A model generated the notes under the pieces. The model made no database searches and was not told the origin of the DNA. It saw only the letters and a program-made list of their open reading frames with translations. This document shows, in pieces, positions 1 through 8,721 of a stretch of 64,000 bases of DNA. Positions within the stretch are counted from its first letter, which is position 1. Each line of letters opens with the position of its first letter. Source of the DNA: Caballeronia sordidicola (GTDB taxonomy: Bacteria; Pseudomonadota; Gammaproteobacteria; Burkholderiales; Burkholderiaceae); NCBI RefSeq assembly GCF_001544455.2, contig NZ_FCOC02000014.1, forward strand, positions 1-64,000, read 5' to 3'. The position numbers were made by a program, and so were the translations under genes.

Positions 1-22
1 AAACAGAGATTGATAAAGTCAA

Positions 23-104
23 AACCCGACATCTCTAAAAAGTTTGAACCCCGACATCTGAACTTAGCCTCGACATTACTATGTAGCAGCTAAGTTGTAA
101 TGTC
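23..104. repeat. Repeat-rich left edge, possible end of an IS21-like element
   Basis: The 10-mer CCCGACATCT occurs at 25-34 and again at 50-59, exactly 25 bp apart, with a degenerate third copy (CTCGACATT) at 69-77. An 8-bp inverted repeat GACATTAC (72-79) / GTAATGTC (97-104) follows. Multiple short direct repeats reading GATGTCGGG on the minus strand are typical of IS21-family termini. No transposase lies in the window; it would be to the left. Assignment to IS21 is inference. Confidence 0.35.
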
Positions 105-141
105 CGCTTTCGGCCGGCTTAAGCTTAACCAGCATCGTGCA

Positions 142-1089
142 TCAAGAAGACTTCCGGACCTCCACCAGCCACTCTTGGTTCCGACGATCTTCAACGTCTG
201 CCTGGCTACGCAAAAAGTCAATGAAAGCCCGAAGTTTCGGTGCGACCGAACGACGGTCGGGATAATAAAGCGTAAAGCCAGGCAGCGTTGGACTCCACTC
301 CGGAATGATGCGTACGAGCCGTCCAGCCTCAAGGAGGCCTTCAATATACCCATTGATCATATAAGCAATGCCGATCCCATCCAGCGCACATTGGACAAGC
401 ATTGCCGAGTCATTCACGACCAACTTACTGTTTGGCGCAATCTCAATGGTTTCCCCATTGCGGGTGAACGACCATCGTTCGACTTGACCCGATGTGATTT
501 GCCTGAAGCCAATACAGTCATGGTCAATCAATTCTCGAGGATGAGTCGGAACACCTTTCCTCAATAGATATTCAGGTGACGCCACGATGTAAGCGGAGAT
601 TGCTGGACCGACATGCACGGCGACCATGTCTTTCTGAACCAGATTGCCAAATCGAATTCCGGCATCAATTCCTCGCCCTATTATGTCCGCGAGCGATCCA
701 TCAATAAAAATTTCCACCCTTATGTCGGGGAACTGGTCAAGAAAGCGCCGTAGCACCGGTTGAAGTATTGTCATGTAGCCGGCACGAGCAACGTTAAGCC
801 TCAGCATTCCCATTGGTTTTCCCGAAAGCGCGCCAAGCTCGTCCGTAGCAAGCGACAACATGTTGATCGCCGGCAATACTTGTTCGAAATACTGTTGTCC
901 CGCCTCCGTTAATCCGACGCCTCGCGTATTCCTGTTAAACAAAGCCATGCCTATCCTGCGCTCGAGATTTCGTACGGTTTGGCTCACTGCCGAAGGCGAG
1001 ACACCTAATCGAACAGCCGCAGTCGAAAAGCTTTTCTCTTGGGCCACAGCAATGAATGTCATGATCCCGTCGAGTTGACTTTGTTGCAT
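142..1089 (-). CDS. LysR-family transcriptional regulator
   Basis: Encodes a 315-residue LysR regulator. An N-terminal winged helix-turn-helix (residues about 5-65, with FSTAAVRLGVSPSAVSQTVR as recognition region) is followed by a periplasmic-binding-protein-like effector domain. I chose the ATG at 1089 because GGGAG sits 6 bp upstream; an in-frame ATG at 1140 would add 17 residues, but that stretch holds a palindrome (1119-1132) better explained as a promoter or operator. It is divergent from a second LysR gene at 1233. The usual target would be a neighbouring gene; the aldehyde oxidoreductase genes beyond the second regulator are candidates. The effector is unknown. Confidence 0.9.
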   Translation of the reverse strand: MQQSQLDGIMTFIAVAQEKSFSTAAVRLGVSPSAVSQTVRNLERRIGMALFNRNTRGVGLTEAGQQYFEQVLPAINMLSLATDELGALSGKPMGMLRLNVARAGYMTILQPVLRRFLDQFPDIRVEIFIDGSLADIIGRGIDAGIRFGNLVQKDMVAVHVGPAISAYIVASPEYLLRKGVPTHPRELIDHDCIGFRQITSGQVERWSFTRNGETIEIAPNSKLVVNDSAMLVQCALDGIGIAYMINGYIEGLLEAGRLVRIIPEWSPTLPGFTLYYPDRRSVAPKLRAFIDFLRSQADVEDRRNQEWLVEVRKSS

Positions 1090-1118
1090 TGATGCTCCCT
1101 TCTTCGCAAATTTAGAGT

Positions 1119-1132
1119 CCACTTTGAAGTGG
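1119..1132. promoter_or_regulatory. Palindrome between divergent lysR genes
   Basis: CCACTTTGAAGTGG has perfect 6-bp arms (CCACTT/AAGTGG) around a 2-bp centre. It lies 30 bp upstream of the chosen start of the leftward LysR gene, in the spacer shared with the rightward LysR gene. A LysR or other dimeric regulator site is inferred from position and symmetry only. Confidence 0.35.
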
Positions 1133-1232
1133 CTCTTCATAGCACATCGTGTCGAGGCATGTTACCAGTATCGATATGGAGTAATAGTCTCATTGATTGC
1201 GCTCTAGCGAGCATTGGGACAAGGTGGCCGAC

Positions 1233-2195
1233 ATGGATACGACCAGGGCGCTGAATATTTTTCTGAGCGTGGCCAGAGCACGAAATTTTAGTCGTGCAGC
1301 CATAGAAACAGGAACGTCGACGCCTGCGATCAGTCGTGCAGTCGCCCAGCTTGAAAAGCATCTTGGCCTGCGCCTGTTTCATCGAACGACGCGCAGAGTC
1401 AGTCTTACTGCTGAAGGCGAGCGGTTGTATGAACTTGCCGAGAAGGGACTGCAACTGCTCGACGATGCGATGGACAGGACAATGTACGCGAAGGACGCGT
1501 TGCGAGGCTCTATCCGCATAGCTGCACCCCGTTCAATCGGCAGCCATCTTCTTGTCCCACTCATGCTGAAGTTCCAGGAAAATCATCCGAACGTGGGGTT
1601 CGATACTGTACTGGAAGACTGCTTCACGGACTTGGTCGGGCAGAAAATCGACATCGGTTTTCGCGCTGGATCCCAGCCCGACGGCGTGCTTATCTCAAGG
1701 CCGCTAGCACCGCTGGAACTGTTGACCTGCGCGTCGCGCCGCTATGTAGAACGGTATGGTGCTCCCACGAGTATCGACGAACTTGACAAGCATCGCTGCA
1801 CTGGATTTCGTCAGCCTAACAGTGGCCGAACCGTGCCATGGGAATTTACCGTTGGCTCGCAAGTGCTATCGCGGCATGTTTCGGCGATTGCCACGTTTAA
1901 CGATGTGGATGTTGAGGTGAGCGCGGTACGTGCAGGCATGGGAATTGGACAGCTGCCGACCTACCTCGTCTCCGAGCACATTCGCTCGGGTGAGTTGATC
2001 AGCTTATTGCCCGGATACTCGTCTAGCCGCATGGGCATCTTTATGTTTTATCCACAGCGGGAGCGCCTGCCTGCAAGGGTACGCCGGTTCATTGATTTTG
2101 TAGCACGTGAGGACATGTCGTCATTCTTCAATTCAACTTCGAATTGTCCTGGTGAGGATGTGTTGCGGATTCCCAAGGCGATTGTCGAGGTATAA
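1233..2195 (+). CDS. LysR-family transcriptional regulator
   Basis: A 320-residue LysR protein. The N-terminal HTH (ARNFSRAAIETGTSTPAISR, about residues 15-35) precedes a substrate-binding-like effector domain. The ATG at 1233 has AAGGTGG just upstream; an alternative start at 1197 gives 12 extra unconserved residues. The C-terminus (after about residue 295) is longer than in many family members. The gene converges on the aldehyde oxidoreductase operon, whose last gene ends 98 bp downstream, and diverges from another LysR gene. Target and inducer cannot be read from the sequence. Confidence 0.9.
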   Translation: MDTTRALNIFLSVARARNFSRAAIETGTSTPAISRAVAQLEKHLGLRLFHRTTRRVSLTAEGERLYELAEKGLQLLDDAMDRTMYAKDALRGSIRIAAPRSIGSHLLVPLMLKFQENHPNVGFDTVLEDCFTDLVGQKIDIGFRAGSQPDGVLISRPLAPLELLTCASRRYVERYGAPTSIDELDKHRCTGFRQPNSGRTVPWEFTVGSQVLSRHVSAIATFNDVDVEVSAVRAGMGIGQLPTYLVSEHIRSGELISLLPGYSSSRMGIFMFYPQRERLPARVRRFIDFVAREDMSSFFNSTSNCPGEDVLRIPKAIVEV

Positions 2196-2293
2196 GTCAA
2201 CTTTGTCGTTCAATTACGATAGATGTAAATGCGTTGGTGAGCACATGCGTTTGACTTTCGATCGTTGGACGCAAAAGCGTTAGCATTCTCTGC

Positions 2294-4525
2294 TCAACCG
2301 GAAATTGGAAAAGCGGTGTCCATCAGCTTCTCTTTCAGAATCGGGAGTTCGCGGATTCGCTTGCCGGTTGCATGGTACACACCGTTCGCGACTGCCGCGG
2401 CTAATCCCGTCGTCCCGATTTCGCCGATGCCTCGCGCGCCGAGTTCGTTGAGCTGCAGGTCGGGGTAATCGAGCAGGATGATGTCAATGTCTGGTTGATC
2501 CGCATGCACGGGCACGGCGTACTCGGCGTAATTGTTATTCGCCGGAACCCCGGTGCGCGTGTCGTATTCCGTAGCTTCAAACAAAGCCATGCCAATGCCC
2601 ATCACAATTGCGCCCTCCACCTGATTGCGTGCTGTCAAAGGATTGATGACACGGCCCACGTCGAGCGCGCTGACGACCCGCGCCACCCGAAGTCGAGAGA
2701 TACCCGGATCCCAGCGGATCTCCACGAAATGCACGCCAAAAGACTTGAACGACACTTTTCCAACGGATGCTGCCGACGTTCTCGCAAAACCTTCCGCATT
2801 CGCCAAGCGCTGGCCTTTGAGAACCGCAGCAAAATCCAGGGAACGCTTGCCGTCGGTCAGACGCCCTTCCTCAAAGCGCAGATCATCTGTTTTCGCTCCC
2901 GCAAAAAAGGCCTTGTCGGCTACCGCGAACGATTTCAGCCGGGCAATGGCATTACGGGTCGCCTCGGCGATAGCAGGCGTCACGCTTGCGGTTGCCCACG
3001 AACCGCCGGACATTGGAGCGGCGGGAAACGACGAGTCGCCAAGCCGGACCTGAATACGTTCGAATGGCACACCTGTTATGTTTGCAACTACTTGCGCCGC
3101 AATGGTGTATGTTCCCGTTCCAATATCCTGGATGGCGCACGTCACGAGCACCGTGCCGTCGTTGCGTAGTTGCACTCGCGCCTCCGCGGCTGTGCGATAA
3201 GCATCCCAATTGCATGCCGCCATACCGTAACCAATGATCTCGTGACTATCGCGCATGGACCCGATGGCAGGATTTCGCTTAGCCCAGCCAAAGCGCTCGG
3301 ATGCCGTCACGATTGCTTCATGCAAGTGATTGCTCGACCACGGGAGATTAGCAACTTCATCGACCGCCGAGATATTTTGCAGACGAAACTCCATTGGATC
3401 GATGTTCGATGCAAGAGCCAGTTCATCGATCGCCGATTCCAGTGCGAATAAGCCTGGTGCTGCGCCGGGCGCACGCATGGAGGTCGGGGAGCCCCGGTTG
3501 ACTTGCGTGATGTGATGGCTGACGAGCACGTTCGGACATGAATAGAGATTGCGGGAGACTCCCCCGCAGTTCTCAGTGAAAGCATCCGTCATCGAGGTGG
3601 TGTTGATCGACTCGTGGCGAAGCGATGTAAGTTTTCCGTTCGCGTCGGCGGACAATCTCAGGCGCTGAAGCGTCTCCGGCCGATGGCCCGTTGTTGTGAA
3701 CATCTGCGCGCGTGGCACGATCAGTTTGACTGGACGTCCCACAACGCGCGCGGCGGCACTCGCGGCGACAGAGTTTGGCCACATGAAAAGCTTGCTGCCA
3801 AAGCCCGAACCAATAAATGGCGCTTCGACGGTTACCCGCTCGGGCGTGAGGCCAAAAACCGACGCAATCGTATTGCGATGCACCGTTACGCCCTGCGACG
3901 CCTCATAAATAAAGAGGTGGTCACCGTCCCAGTGCGCCACCGTTGCGTGCATCTCCATGGGGTTGTGTGTTTCGACAGGTGTCCTGTAGGTGACATCGAT
4001 CTTATGCAATGCATTGTCGAACGCGGCCTCGGGCGTGCCGCGGCTGTGCCCGCGACCGCCATCTCGCGTACCATTCATTTCGACGCCCTGGTCCAGCGTC
4101 GCTGCAGCCTTGTTGGTCGCGTATGTCACGTTGACTTTATATGCCGCTTCACGCGCATGTTCGAACGTGTCGGCGATTACAAGCGCAACGAACTGGCCCG
4201 CATAGTTGACGGTCGCGTCCTCGAACGGCGTCCTGCTTTCGTCGGTGATCGTTGAAGTCAGGATTGTGGCGGGCGCGATAGCGCTGCGGGGCGGCCGATA
4301 CAGCATTGGAAAATTGTCATGGTGAAGAACATCGATGACACCAGATACGCGTCGAGCTGCGGCAGTGTCAATGCGCAGGACGCGTCCGCTTGCAATGGTG
4401 CTGAAAACACCGTACGCGTAGACCAGTCCGGGCATGCTTTGATCAGCGGTGTAACGAGCCGCCCCGGTGACTTTGAGCCTTCCATCGACTCGCTTTACCG
4501 ATTGACCTATAACTTGCTGGCTCAC
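2294..4525 (-). CDS. paoC: Periplasmic aldehyde oxidoreductase, molybdenum cofactor-binding subunit
   Basis: Large catalytic subunit (743 aa) of a xanthine dehydrogenase-family enzyme, most like E. coli PaoC, which oxidises aldehydes to acids at a molybdenum centre. The N-terminal a/b hammerhead domain (RVDGRLKVTGAARY near residue 15) is followed by the Mo-binding domain with MRAPGAAPGL and, near the C-terminus, GARGIGEIG, whose Glu is the expected catalytic base. I start at GTG 4525: GGGAGG lies 8 bp upstream and its stop-overlap with paoB fits translational coupling. An in-frame ATG at 4573 would overlap paoB by 47 bp. It has no own signal; the family is exported as a folded complex on PaoA's Tat signal. 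Confidence 0.88.
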   Translation of the reverse strand: MSQQVIGQSVKRVDGRLKVTGAARYTADQSMPGLVYAYGVFSTIASGRVLRIDTAAARRVSGVIDVLHHDNFPMLYRPPRSAIAPATILTSTITDESRTPFEDATVNYAGQFVALVIADTFEHAREAAYKVNVTYATNKAAATLDQGVEMNGTRDGGRGHSRGTPEAAFDNALHKIDVTYRTPVETHNPMEMHATVAHWDGDHLFIYEASQGVTVHRNTIASVFGLTPERVTVEAPFIGSGFGSKLFMWPNSVAASAAARVVGRPVKLIVPRAQMFTTTGHRPETLQRLRLSADANGKLTSLRHESINTTSMTDAFTENCGGVSRNLYSCPNVLVSHHITQVNRGSPTSMRAPGAAPGLFALESAIDELALASNIDPMEFRLQNISAVDEVANLPWSSNHLHEAIVTASERFGWAKRNPAIGSMRDSHEIIGYGMAACNWDAYRTAAEARVQLRNDGTVLVTCAIQDIGTGTYTIAAQVVANITGVPFERIQVRLGDSSFPAAPMSGGSWATASVTPAIAEATRNAIARLKSFAVADKAFFAGAKTDDLRFEEGRLTDGKRSLDFAAVLKGQRLANAEGFARTSAASVGKVSFKSFGVHFVEIRWDPGISRLRVARVVSALDVGRVINPLTARNQVEGAIVMGIGMALFEATEYDTRTGVPANNNYAEYAVPVHADQPDIDIILLDYPDLQLNELGARGIGEIGTTGLAAAVANGVYHATGKRIRELPILKEKLMDTAFPISG

Positions 4526-4526
4526 G

Positions 4527-5543
4527 TCAGGCCCTCCCGTTCTCGTCGATGTCAGCATGTGGTCTGGCCGCAATGGTTGTCAGATTGCGGACAACCGCTT
4601 GCTGGCCCAAAGCGATCTTGAACCCGTTCTGACCGAAGGAGCGCGCTCCGTCAAGTGCAGTAGCGGCCGCTTGAGTGAAGACGTCGGTGCTGGCTCTCTG
4701 GCCGATGAGCAAACGTTCGGCGGCGAGCGCCCGCCAGGGCCGTGTCCCGACACCGCCAAGGGCAAGACGGGCGTTGGTGATTGTTTGGCCTTCGAAGGTC
4801 AGGATCGCCGCGCAAGATGCCAGCGCGAATTGATACGACGCCCGATCACGCAGCTTGAGATAGGCGGAGCGGCTGCCTGCAATGGGTGCATCGAGCGTGA
4901 CATGCGTGATCATTTCGCCTTCGGCGAGCGCGTGTTCTTTCCATGGCGTATTGCCAGGAAGGAGGTGAAAATCAAGAAAGTCGATTTCACGGACCCCTCG
5001 AACGCCCTGCACGTGGATGGTGGCGCCGATGGCGGCCATTGCAACGCACATGTCGGACGGATGCGCCGCGAAACAGTTTTCACTACCACCGAGAACTGCA
5101 TGCACGTTGCGGTTTTGACCGCCGACGGCAGCGCACCCCGCCCCTGGGGAGCGCTTGTTACAAGGCGAGATGCCGTCACGGAAATAGCCGCAGCGTACGC
5201 GTTGCATGATATTGCCGGCGGTGGTTGCCTTGTTACGCAATTGCGTGCTGGCGCCGGACAACAGCGCTTCCAAAAGCACCGGGTATGCGGCGCGGATGAC
5301 GTCATCGCGCGCAAGATTCGTGTTCGTCACCATCGCGCCCACGCGAACGCGTCCATCGTTTAGCCGCTCGATGCGATCCAGGCGCAGCTTGTGAATGTCG
5401 ACCACGCGCGCTGGACGCATCACGTCCAGCTTCATGAGATCGAGAAGCGTCGTGCCGCCGGCGAGGTAGACGGCATCCGTTTGCGTGCGGGCCAGAAGTG
5501 CACGCTCGACAGAGTCGGCGCGAAAATAGTCGAAGGTGCGCAT
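4527..5543 (-). CDS. paoB: Periplasmic aldehyde oxidoreductase, FAD-binding subunit
   Basis: FAD subunit (338 aa) of the CO-dehydrogenase medium-chain family. The FAD-binding N-terminal half contains YLAGGTTLLDLMK. The loop with Cys in RVRCGYF, SPCNKR, GAGCAAV and ENCFAA matches the PaoB-specific [4Fe-4S] insertion known from E. coli and absent from ordinary xanthine dehydrogenase FAD subunits. This supports the Pao assignment rather than a purine enzyme. The start ATG overlaps the stop of paoA by one base (TGATG) and is preceded by a G-rich Shine-Dalgarno (GGGGGGA). The gene is 1 bp from paoC. It passes electrons from the Mo site via FeS to FAD. Confidence 0.88.
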   Translation of the reverse strand: MRTFDYFRADSVERALLARTQTDAVYLAGGTTLLDLMKLDVMRPARVVDIHKLRLDRIERLNDGRVRVGAMVTNTNLARDDVIRAAYPVLLEALLSGASTQLRNKATTAGNIMQRVRCGYFRDGISPCNKRSPGAGCAAVGGQNRNVHAVLGGSENCFAAHPSDMCVAMAAIGATIHVQGVRGVREIDFLDFHLLPGNTPWKEHALAEGEMITHVTLDAPIAGSRSAYLKLRDRASYQFALASCAAILTFEGQTITNARLALGGVGTRPWRALAAERLLIGQRASTDVFTQAAATALDGARSFGQNGFKIALGQQAVVRNLTTIAARPHADIDENGRA

Positions 5544-6256
5544 CAGGCAGTCCCCCCGCTTTTCGTTCGGGCCCACTGGATTGCTGCAAGAATGTTTTGA
5601 TACGCGCCACAGCGACAAATATTGCCGCTCATCGCATCGCGCACGGAATGGTCGTCAGAAGGAATTCGCGCGTCGCGAAGTACTGCAATTGCACTCATCA
5701 TCTGGCCGGCAGTGCAATAGCCGCACTGATAGGCGTCGTGTTCCCAGAAGGCCTGCTGTACGGGATGCAGACGGCCGTTCTTCTCAAGGCCCTCTACGGT
5801 GAAGACTTCGTCTCCATCGTGCATCATGGCAAGGGACAGGCACGAGTTCACGGCTATTCCATTGACGTGGACGGTGCATGCGCCGCACTGACCGTGGTCG
5901 CAGCCCTTCTTCGTGCCTGTCAATTGCAATTGATCGCGCAGGACGTCGAGCAAAATCGCATTCGGCGCGACGCTCAGGCGCCGCCGCACACCATTGACTA
6001 TTAGTTGAACGGTTTCATTCGATGAGGGCGCAGGCTGCGCTTCCATTATCGGCGTAGTTGGCGACTGCGCCGCTGCGTCCGCGACCGCCCAACGGTTACC
6101 CGCTACCGCAACCCCGGATGCGCCAACAGACTGCAGAAAGCGCCGTCTCGACGCAATTGGTTGCTGATTTTCTGCGACGCTCTCGGCCGGACTTTGCGGT
6201 TGATCCGGCTCCTTCTGGTTGGAATGAGGCACGGAATCGTGTTTCTGATGGGCCAT
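5543..6256 (-). CDS. paoA: Periplasmic aldehyde oxidoreductase, [2Fe-2S] subunit with Tat signal
   Basis: A 237-aa iron-sulfur subunit. The N-terminus carries a twin-arginine signal (SRRRFLQSVG, about residues 36-45) after a long hydrophilic n-region, then an Ala-rich hydrophobic stretch. The plant-type ferredoxin domain shows CDHGQCGACTVH and a fourth Cys (NSC); the C-terminal domain shows CGYCTAGQ and GNICRCGAY for the second cluster. This is the order expected of E. coli PaoA (229 aa). It is first of the paoABC operon. The dedicated cofactor-insertion chaperone PaoD is not present in the window, so it must be elsewhere or replaced. Confidence 0.9.
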   Translation of the reverse strand: MAHQKHDSVPHSNQKEPDQPQSPAESVAENQQPIASRRRFLQSVGASGVAVAGNRWAVADAAAQSPTTPIMEAQPAPSSNETVQLIVNGVRRRLSVAPNAILLDVLRDQLQLTGTKKGCDHGQCGACTVHVNGIAVNSCLSLAMMHDGDEVFTVEGLEKNGRLHPVQQAFWEHDAYQCGYCTAGQMMSAIAVLRDARIPSDDHSVRDAMSGNICRCGAYQNILAAIQWARTKSGGTA

Positions 6257-6429
6257 GAGTTCGCCGATGGTCGATACCCCGGCTCACAGTAAGCCGGGTT
6301 CACCTAATGTACCCGTGCCAGATACCCGCAACCAACGCCCGGCGGTTAATACCGTTTTAAGCAAAACTGTCGACCACGATCGGTCGTGACGACTACAACC
6401 GCGCCCTCAATAGAACCGCGGCCTCAGCA

Positions 6430-6939
6430 TTACGGCGCAAAACGCGTGAAAACATAGTCGCGGTCCTTTACCTTGGCTGCATGGCAGGCAAAGCAGGTCT
6501 GATGTTGCGCCGCATCGACCGGCTGTCCATCGATAAAACGGCCGTAGCCCCAACCGCCCGTCGACGCGTAGCGGCGTGAGTCCTTCACCATCACCTGCAC
6601 CGTCGTGGGCGTGCCGGGAATCGTTGCCGATTGAAACTCCGGCGACTGCTTGCGCTTGTATGCGAGCTTGACCAAGATGGTTCCGTCAGGATATGGCAGC
6701 GTCGAGTTCTCGATAGCCTTGATGGCGACTGGGTTGCCCAATACAACGCGCAGTTCGTCGAGCGGCGCAGCTTCCTCTGCCGGCGCGATCATTTGCCACC
6801 CTCGATAACCATCCGGAATGGTGACCCCGTAAATCGGAGACGGAGCCGATTTCGCAGCCTGCGCCGAAGCGTGATCGGCCAGCGTGCCCAGCAAAAGAGC
6901 CCCAGAAAGCATGACACATACAGTCCTGATCCTTTGCAT
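6430..6939 (-). CDS. Cytochrome P460-family c-type haem protein
   Basis: A 169-aa exported protein with a signal peptide ending near DHASA (residue 26) and a single c-haem motif CFACH close to the C-terminus (about residue 151), the layout of the cytochrome P460/c'-beta family. P460 proteins oxidise hydroxylamine or bind NO; many family members have unknown roles. It lies 17 bp downstream of an alpha/beta hydrolase gene and 173 bp upstream of paoA, all on one strand, so it could be co-transcribed and might accept electrons from the Pao enzyme; that last point is inference. The family's cross-linking Lys was not confirmed. Confidence 0.8.
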   Translation of the reverse strand: MQRIRTVCVMLSGALLLGTLADHASAQAAKSAPSPIYGVTIPDGYRGWQMIAPAEEAAPLDELRVVLGNPVAIKAIENSTLPYPDGTILVKLAYKRKQSPEFQSATIPGTPTTVQVMVKDSRRYASTGGWGYGRFIDGQPVDAAQHQTCFACHAAKVKDRDYVFTRFAP

Positions 6940-6956
6940 TTCTTTCGTGTTCCCGG

Positions 6957-7997
6957 TTAGCTGGATTGGAAACGCGCAACATCGATAATCGCGTCTGCGA
7001 ATGCCTTCGGCGCTTCCTGCGGCAGGTTATGGCCAATACCGCCGCTGATGTTCCGGTGCGCATACTTGCCCGTAAATTTTTTGGCATATGCCGACGGCTC
7101 AGGATGCGGTGCGCCGTTGGCGTCGCCTTCCACCGTGATGGTCGGAACCGTAATGGGCGGCGCCAACGCCAGCCGCTTTTCCAACTCGTCGTATTTCGCT
7201 TCGCCCGTGACAAGTCCCAGACGCCACCGGTAGTTGTGAATCACGATCGCGACATGGTCAGGATTATTGAACGATGCAGCCGAGCGCTCGTAGGTCGCAT
7301 CGTCGAAATTCCATTTGGGAGACGCCGTATGCCAGATCAGCTTGTTGAAATCGTGGCGGTTCGCGTCGTAGCCGGCGTGGCCGCGATCCGTGGCAAAATA
7401 AAACTGATACCACCATGCGAGCTCCGCCTTAGGCGGCAGCGGCGCTTTATTGGCGTCCTGGCTGCCGATCAGATAACCGCTCACCGACACCAAAGCCTTG
7501 CATCGCTCTGGCCACAACGCGGCAATGATATTCGCCGTGCGCGCACCCCAGTCAAAGCCGCCGAAGATCGCTTGATCGACCTTGAGCGCATCCATCAGGT
7601 TGATTACGTCTACCGCGATAACCGCTTGCTGGCCGTTTCGGGGCGTGTCTGTGGACAGGAATCGTGTGGACCCGTAGCCCCTGAGATACGGCACGATGAC
7701 GCGATACCCAGCCGCAACAAGTAACGGTGCGACTTCGGCGTAGCTATGAATATCGTAGGGCCAGCCATGTAGCAGGATCACGACAGGCCCGTTTTGCGGC
7801 CCGGCTTGCGCGAAGCCCACGTTGAGCGTGCCCGCATTGATCTGCCGCAGGTTTTCGAACGAGGCAGTGCTTGATCCGGACGCAACAGCACTCGACTCGG
7901 CATGCGCGAAGCCGCCCAACCCCAATTCCGTCAGGCTGATACCGGCAACCGTCGTACCGAGCAAACGACGTCGCCGCATATTGATCTCATCGGACAT
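6957..7997 (-). CDS. Exported alpha/beta hydrolase, epoxide hydrolase-like
   Basis: A 346-aa alpha/beta-hydrolase. The N-terminus has a twin-arginine-like signal (MRRRRLLGTT, residues 7-16) and a hydrophobic segment ending near GFAHA, so export is likely. The oxyanion-side motif HGWPYD (about residue 76) and nucleophile elbow GGFDWGA point to an Asp nucleophile, as in epoxide hydrolases and haloalkane dehalogenases; the catalytic His is probably in GGIGHNLPQ near the C-terminus. It begins the run hydrolase-P460-paoABC. Substrate is unknown. A second Tat-type epoxide hydrolase-like protein lies at 10706. Confidence 0.85.
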   Translation of the reverse strand: MSDEINMRRRRLLGTTVAGISLTELGLGGFAHAESSAVASGSSTASFENLRQINAGTLNVGFAQAGPQNGPVVILLHGWPYDIHSYAEVAPLLVAAGYRVIVPYLRGYGSTRFLSTDTPRNGQQAVIAVDVINLMDALKVDQAIFGGFDWGARTANIIAALWPERCKALVSVSGYLIGSQDANKAPLPPKAELAWWYQFYFATDRGHAGYDANRHDFNKLIWHTASPKWNFDDATYERSAASFNNPDHVAIVIHNYRWRLGLVTGEAKYDELEKRLALAPPITVPTITVEGDANGAPHPEPSAYAKKFTGKYAHRNISGGIGHNLPQEAPKAFADAIIDVARFQSS

Positions 7998-8161
7998 GTT
8001 TAGCTTTCCTTATTTAAGAGGCTTTGAAACGGCTGCAGGCGCGAGGAAAAACATGACCTGTCCTCGACGCCAGAAATCCTGGAATCTGCTCTCGGTCGAG
8101 CGATGCAGGCGCAAAGGAGAATTCGCCGACTCCGCATCCACGCTTGAACCGAACGTTCCAG

Positions 8162-8476
8162 TCACGGATTGGCGTAGATCGGGCCCAGACCGATTATGTC
8201 CGTTTCACCCCGGCGCGCAGAACCGGACGCGGACGTGCCGGCAGTCGATGATCCGTATGAGGACGCCCAGCCCTTCTGAGCGTCCACACGCACCTGGGCG
8301 GCTTCGATGTTCTCGGGGTATCGTGTCTGGTCGCTGGCGGGGTTGTATCCGGCTTGCTGCAACTCAACCAACTGTGCGTGGGCGTCCGCGCGGGTAAGCG
8401 CCTGGTTCGACTGAGCGAAGGAAATTGCGGGCAATGCAACAGCAGCGGCAACAACAAGCGATTGAATAGCTTTCAT
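8162..8476 (-). CDS. DUF4148 small exported protein
   Basis: A 104-aa protein with a clear signal peptide (cleavage likely after AISFA, near residue 20) followed by LTRADAHAQLVELQQAGYNP, the hallmark of DUF4148 proteins that are abundant in Burkholderiaceae. The C-terminal third is Ser/Gly/Ala-rich. The ATG at 8476 has GAGGTGG 5 bp upstream. Function is unknown; members are usually single secreted or periplasmic proteins responding to envelope or redox conditions. A tandem GGACACA/GGATACG element lies about 160 bp upstream. Confidence 0.85.
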   Translation of the reverse strand: MKAIQSLVVAAAVALPAISFAQSNQALTRADAHAQLVELQQAGYNPASDQTRYPENIEAAQVRVDAQKGWASSYGSSTAGTSASGSARRGETDIIGLGPIYANP

Positions 8477-8631
8477 GATATCCACCTCGAGAAAATATCA
8501 TTCCACAAACGCCCGTTTGCGTTTGGGTTAGATGCCAGAACAGTTGGCGTGAGCGTATTGGACAGGAATGACGTATCTGGCTTATGTCTGCAATGCGCAT
8601 CGTTGCAACCTTATGTAACGCCCGGCGACAT

Positions 8632-8648
8632 GGACACATTGGGATACG
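8632..8648. promoter_or_regulatory. Tandem GGA[CT]ACA-like repeat, candidate response-regulator site
   Basis: GGACACA at 8632 and GGATACG at 8642 are spaced exactly 10 bp. The same element with 10-11-bp phasing recurs at 14151, 14799 and 23502. One helical turn spacing is what OmpR-type regulators use. It is upstream of the DUF4148 gene, though in the opposite orientation to the other arrays relative to its gene. Confidence 0.3.
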
Positions 8649-8721
8649 AAGATGCCCCGAGAACGACGGCTTAATCTGAGTGCGGTCGCTATGAACAACT
8701 GCCGCAGCAGTACGACCAGCA

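Noticed and set aside
3614..4255. Plus-strand open frame of 213 codons opposite paoC
   Set aside because: Antisense to a conserved molybdenum enzyme with no start signal or domain.
5543..6256. Xanthine dehydrogenase (purine catabolism) assignment for the three-gene operon
   Set aside because: The Tat signal on the [2Fe-2S] subunit and the four-Cys insertion in the FAD subunit are PaoABC features, and no purine genes are nearby.
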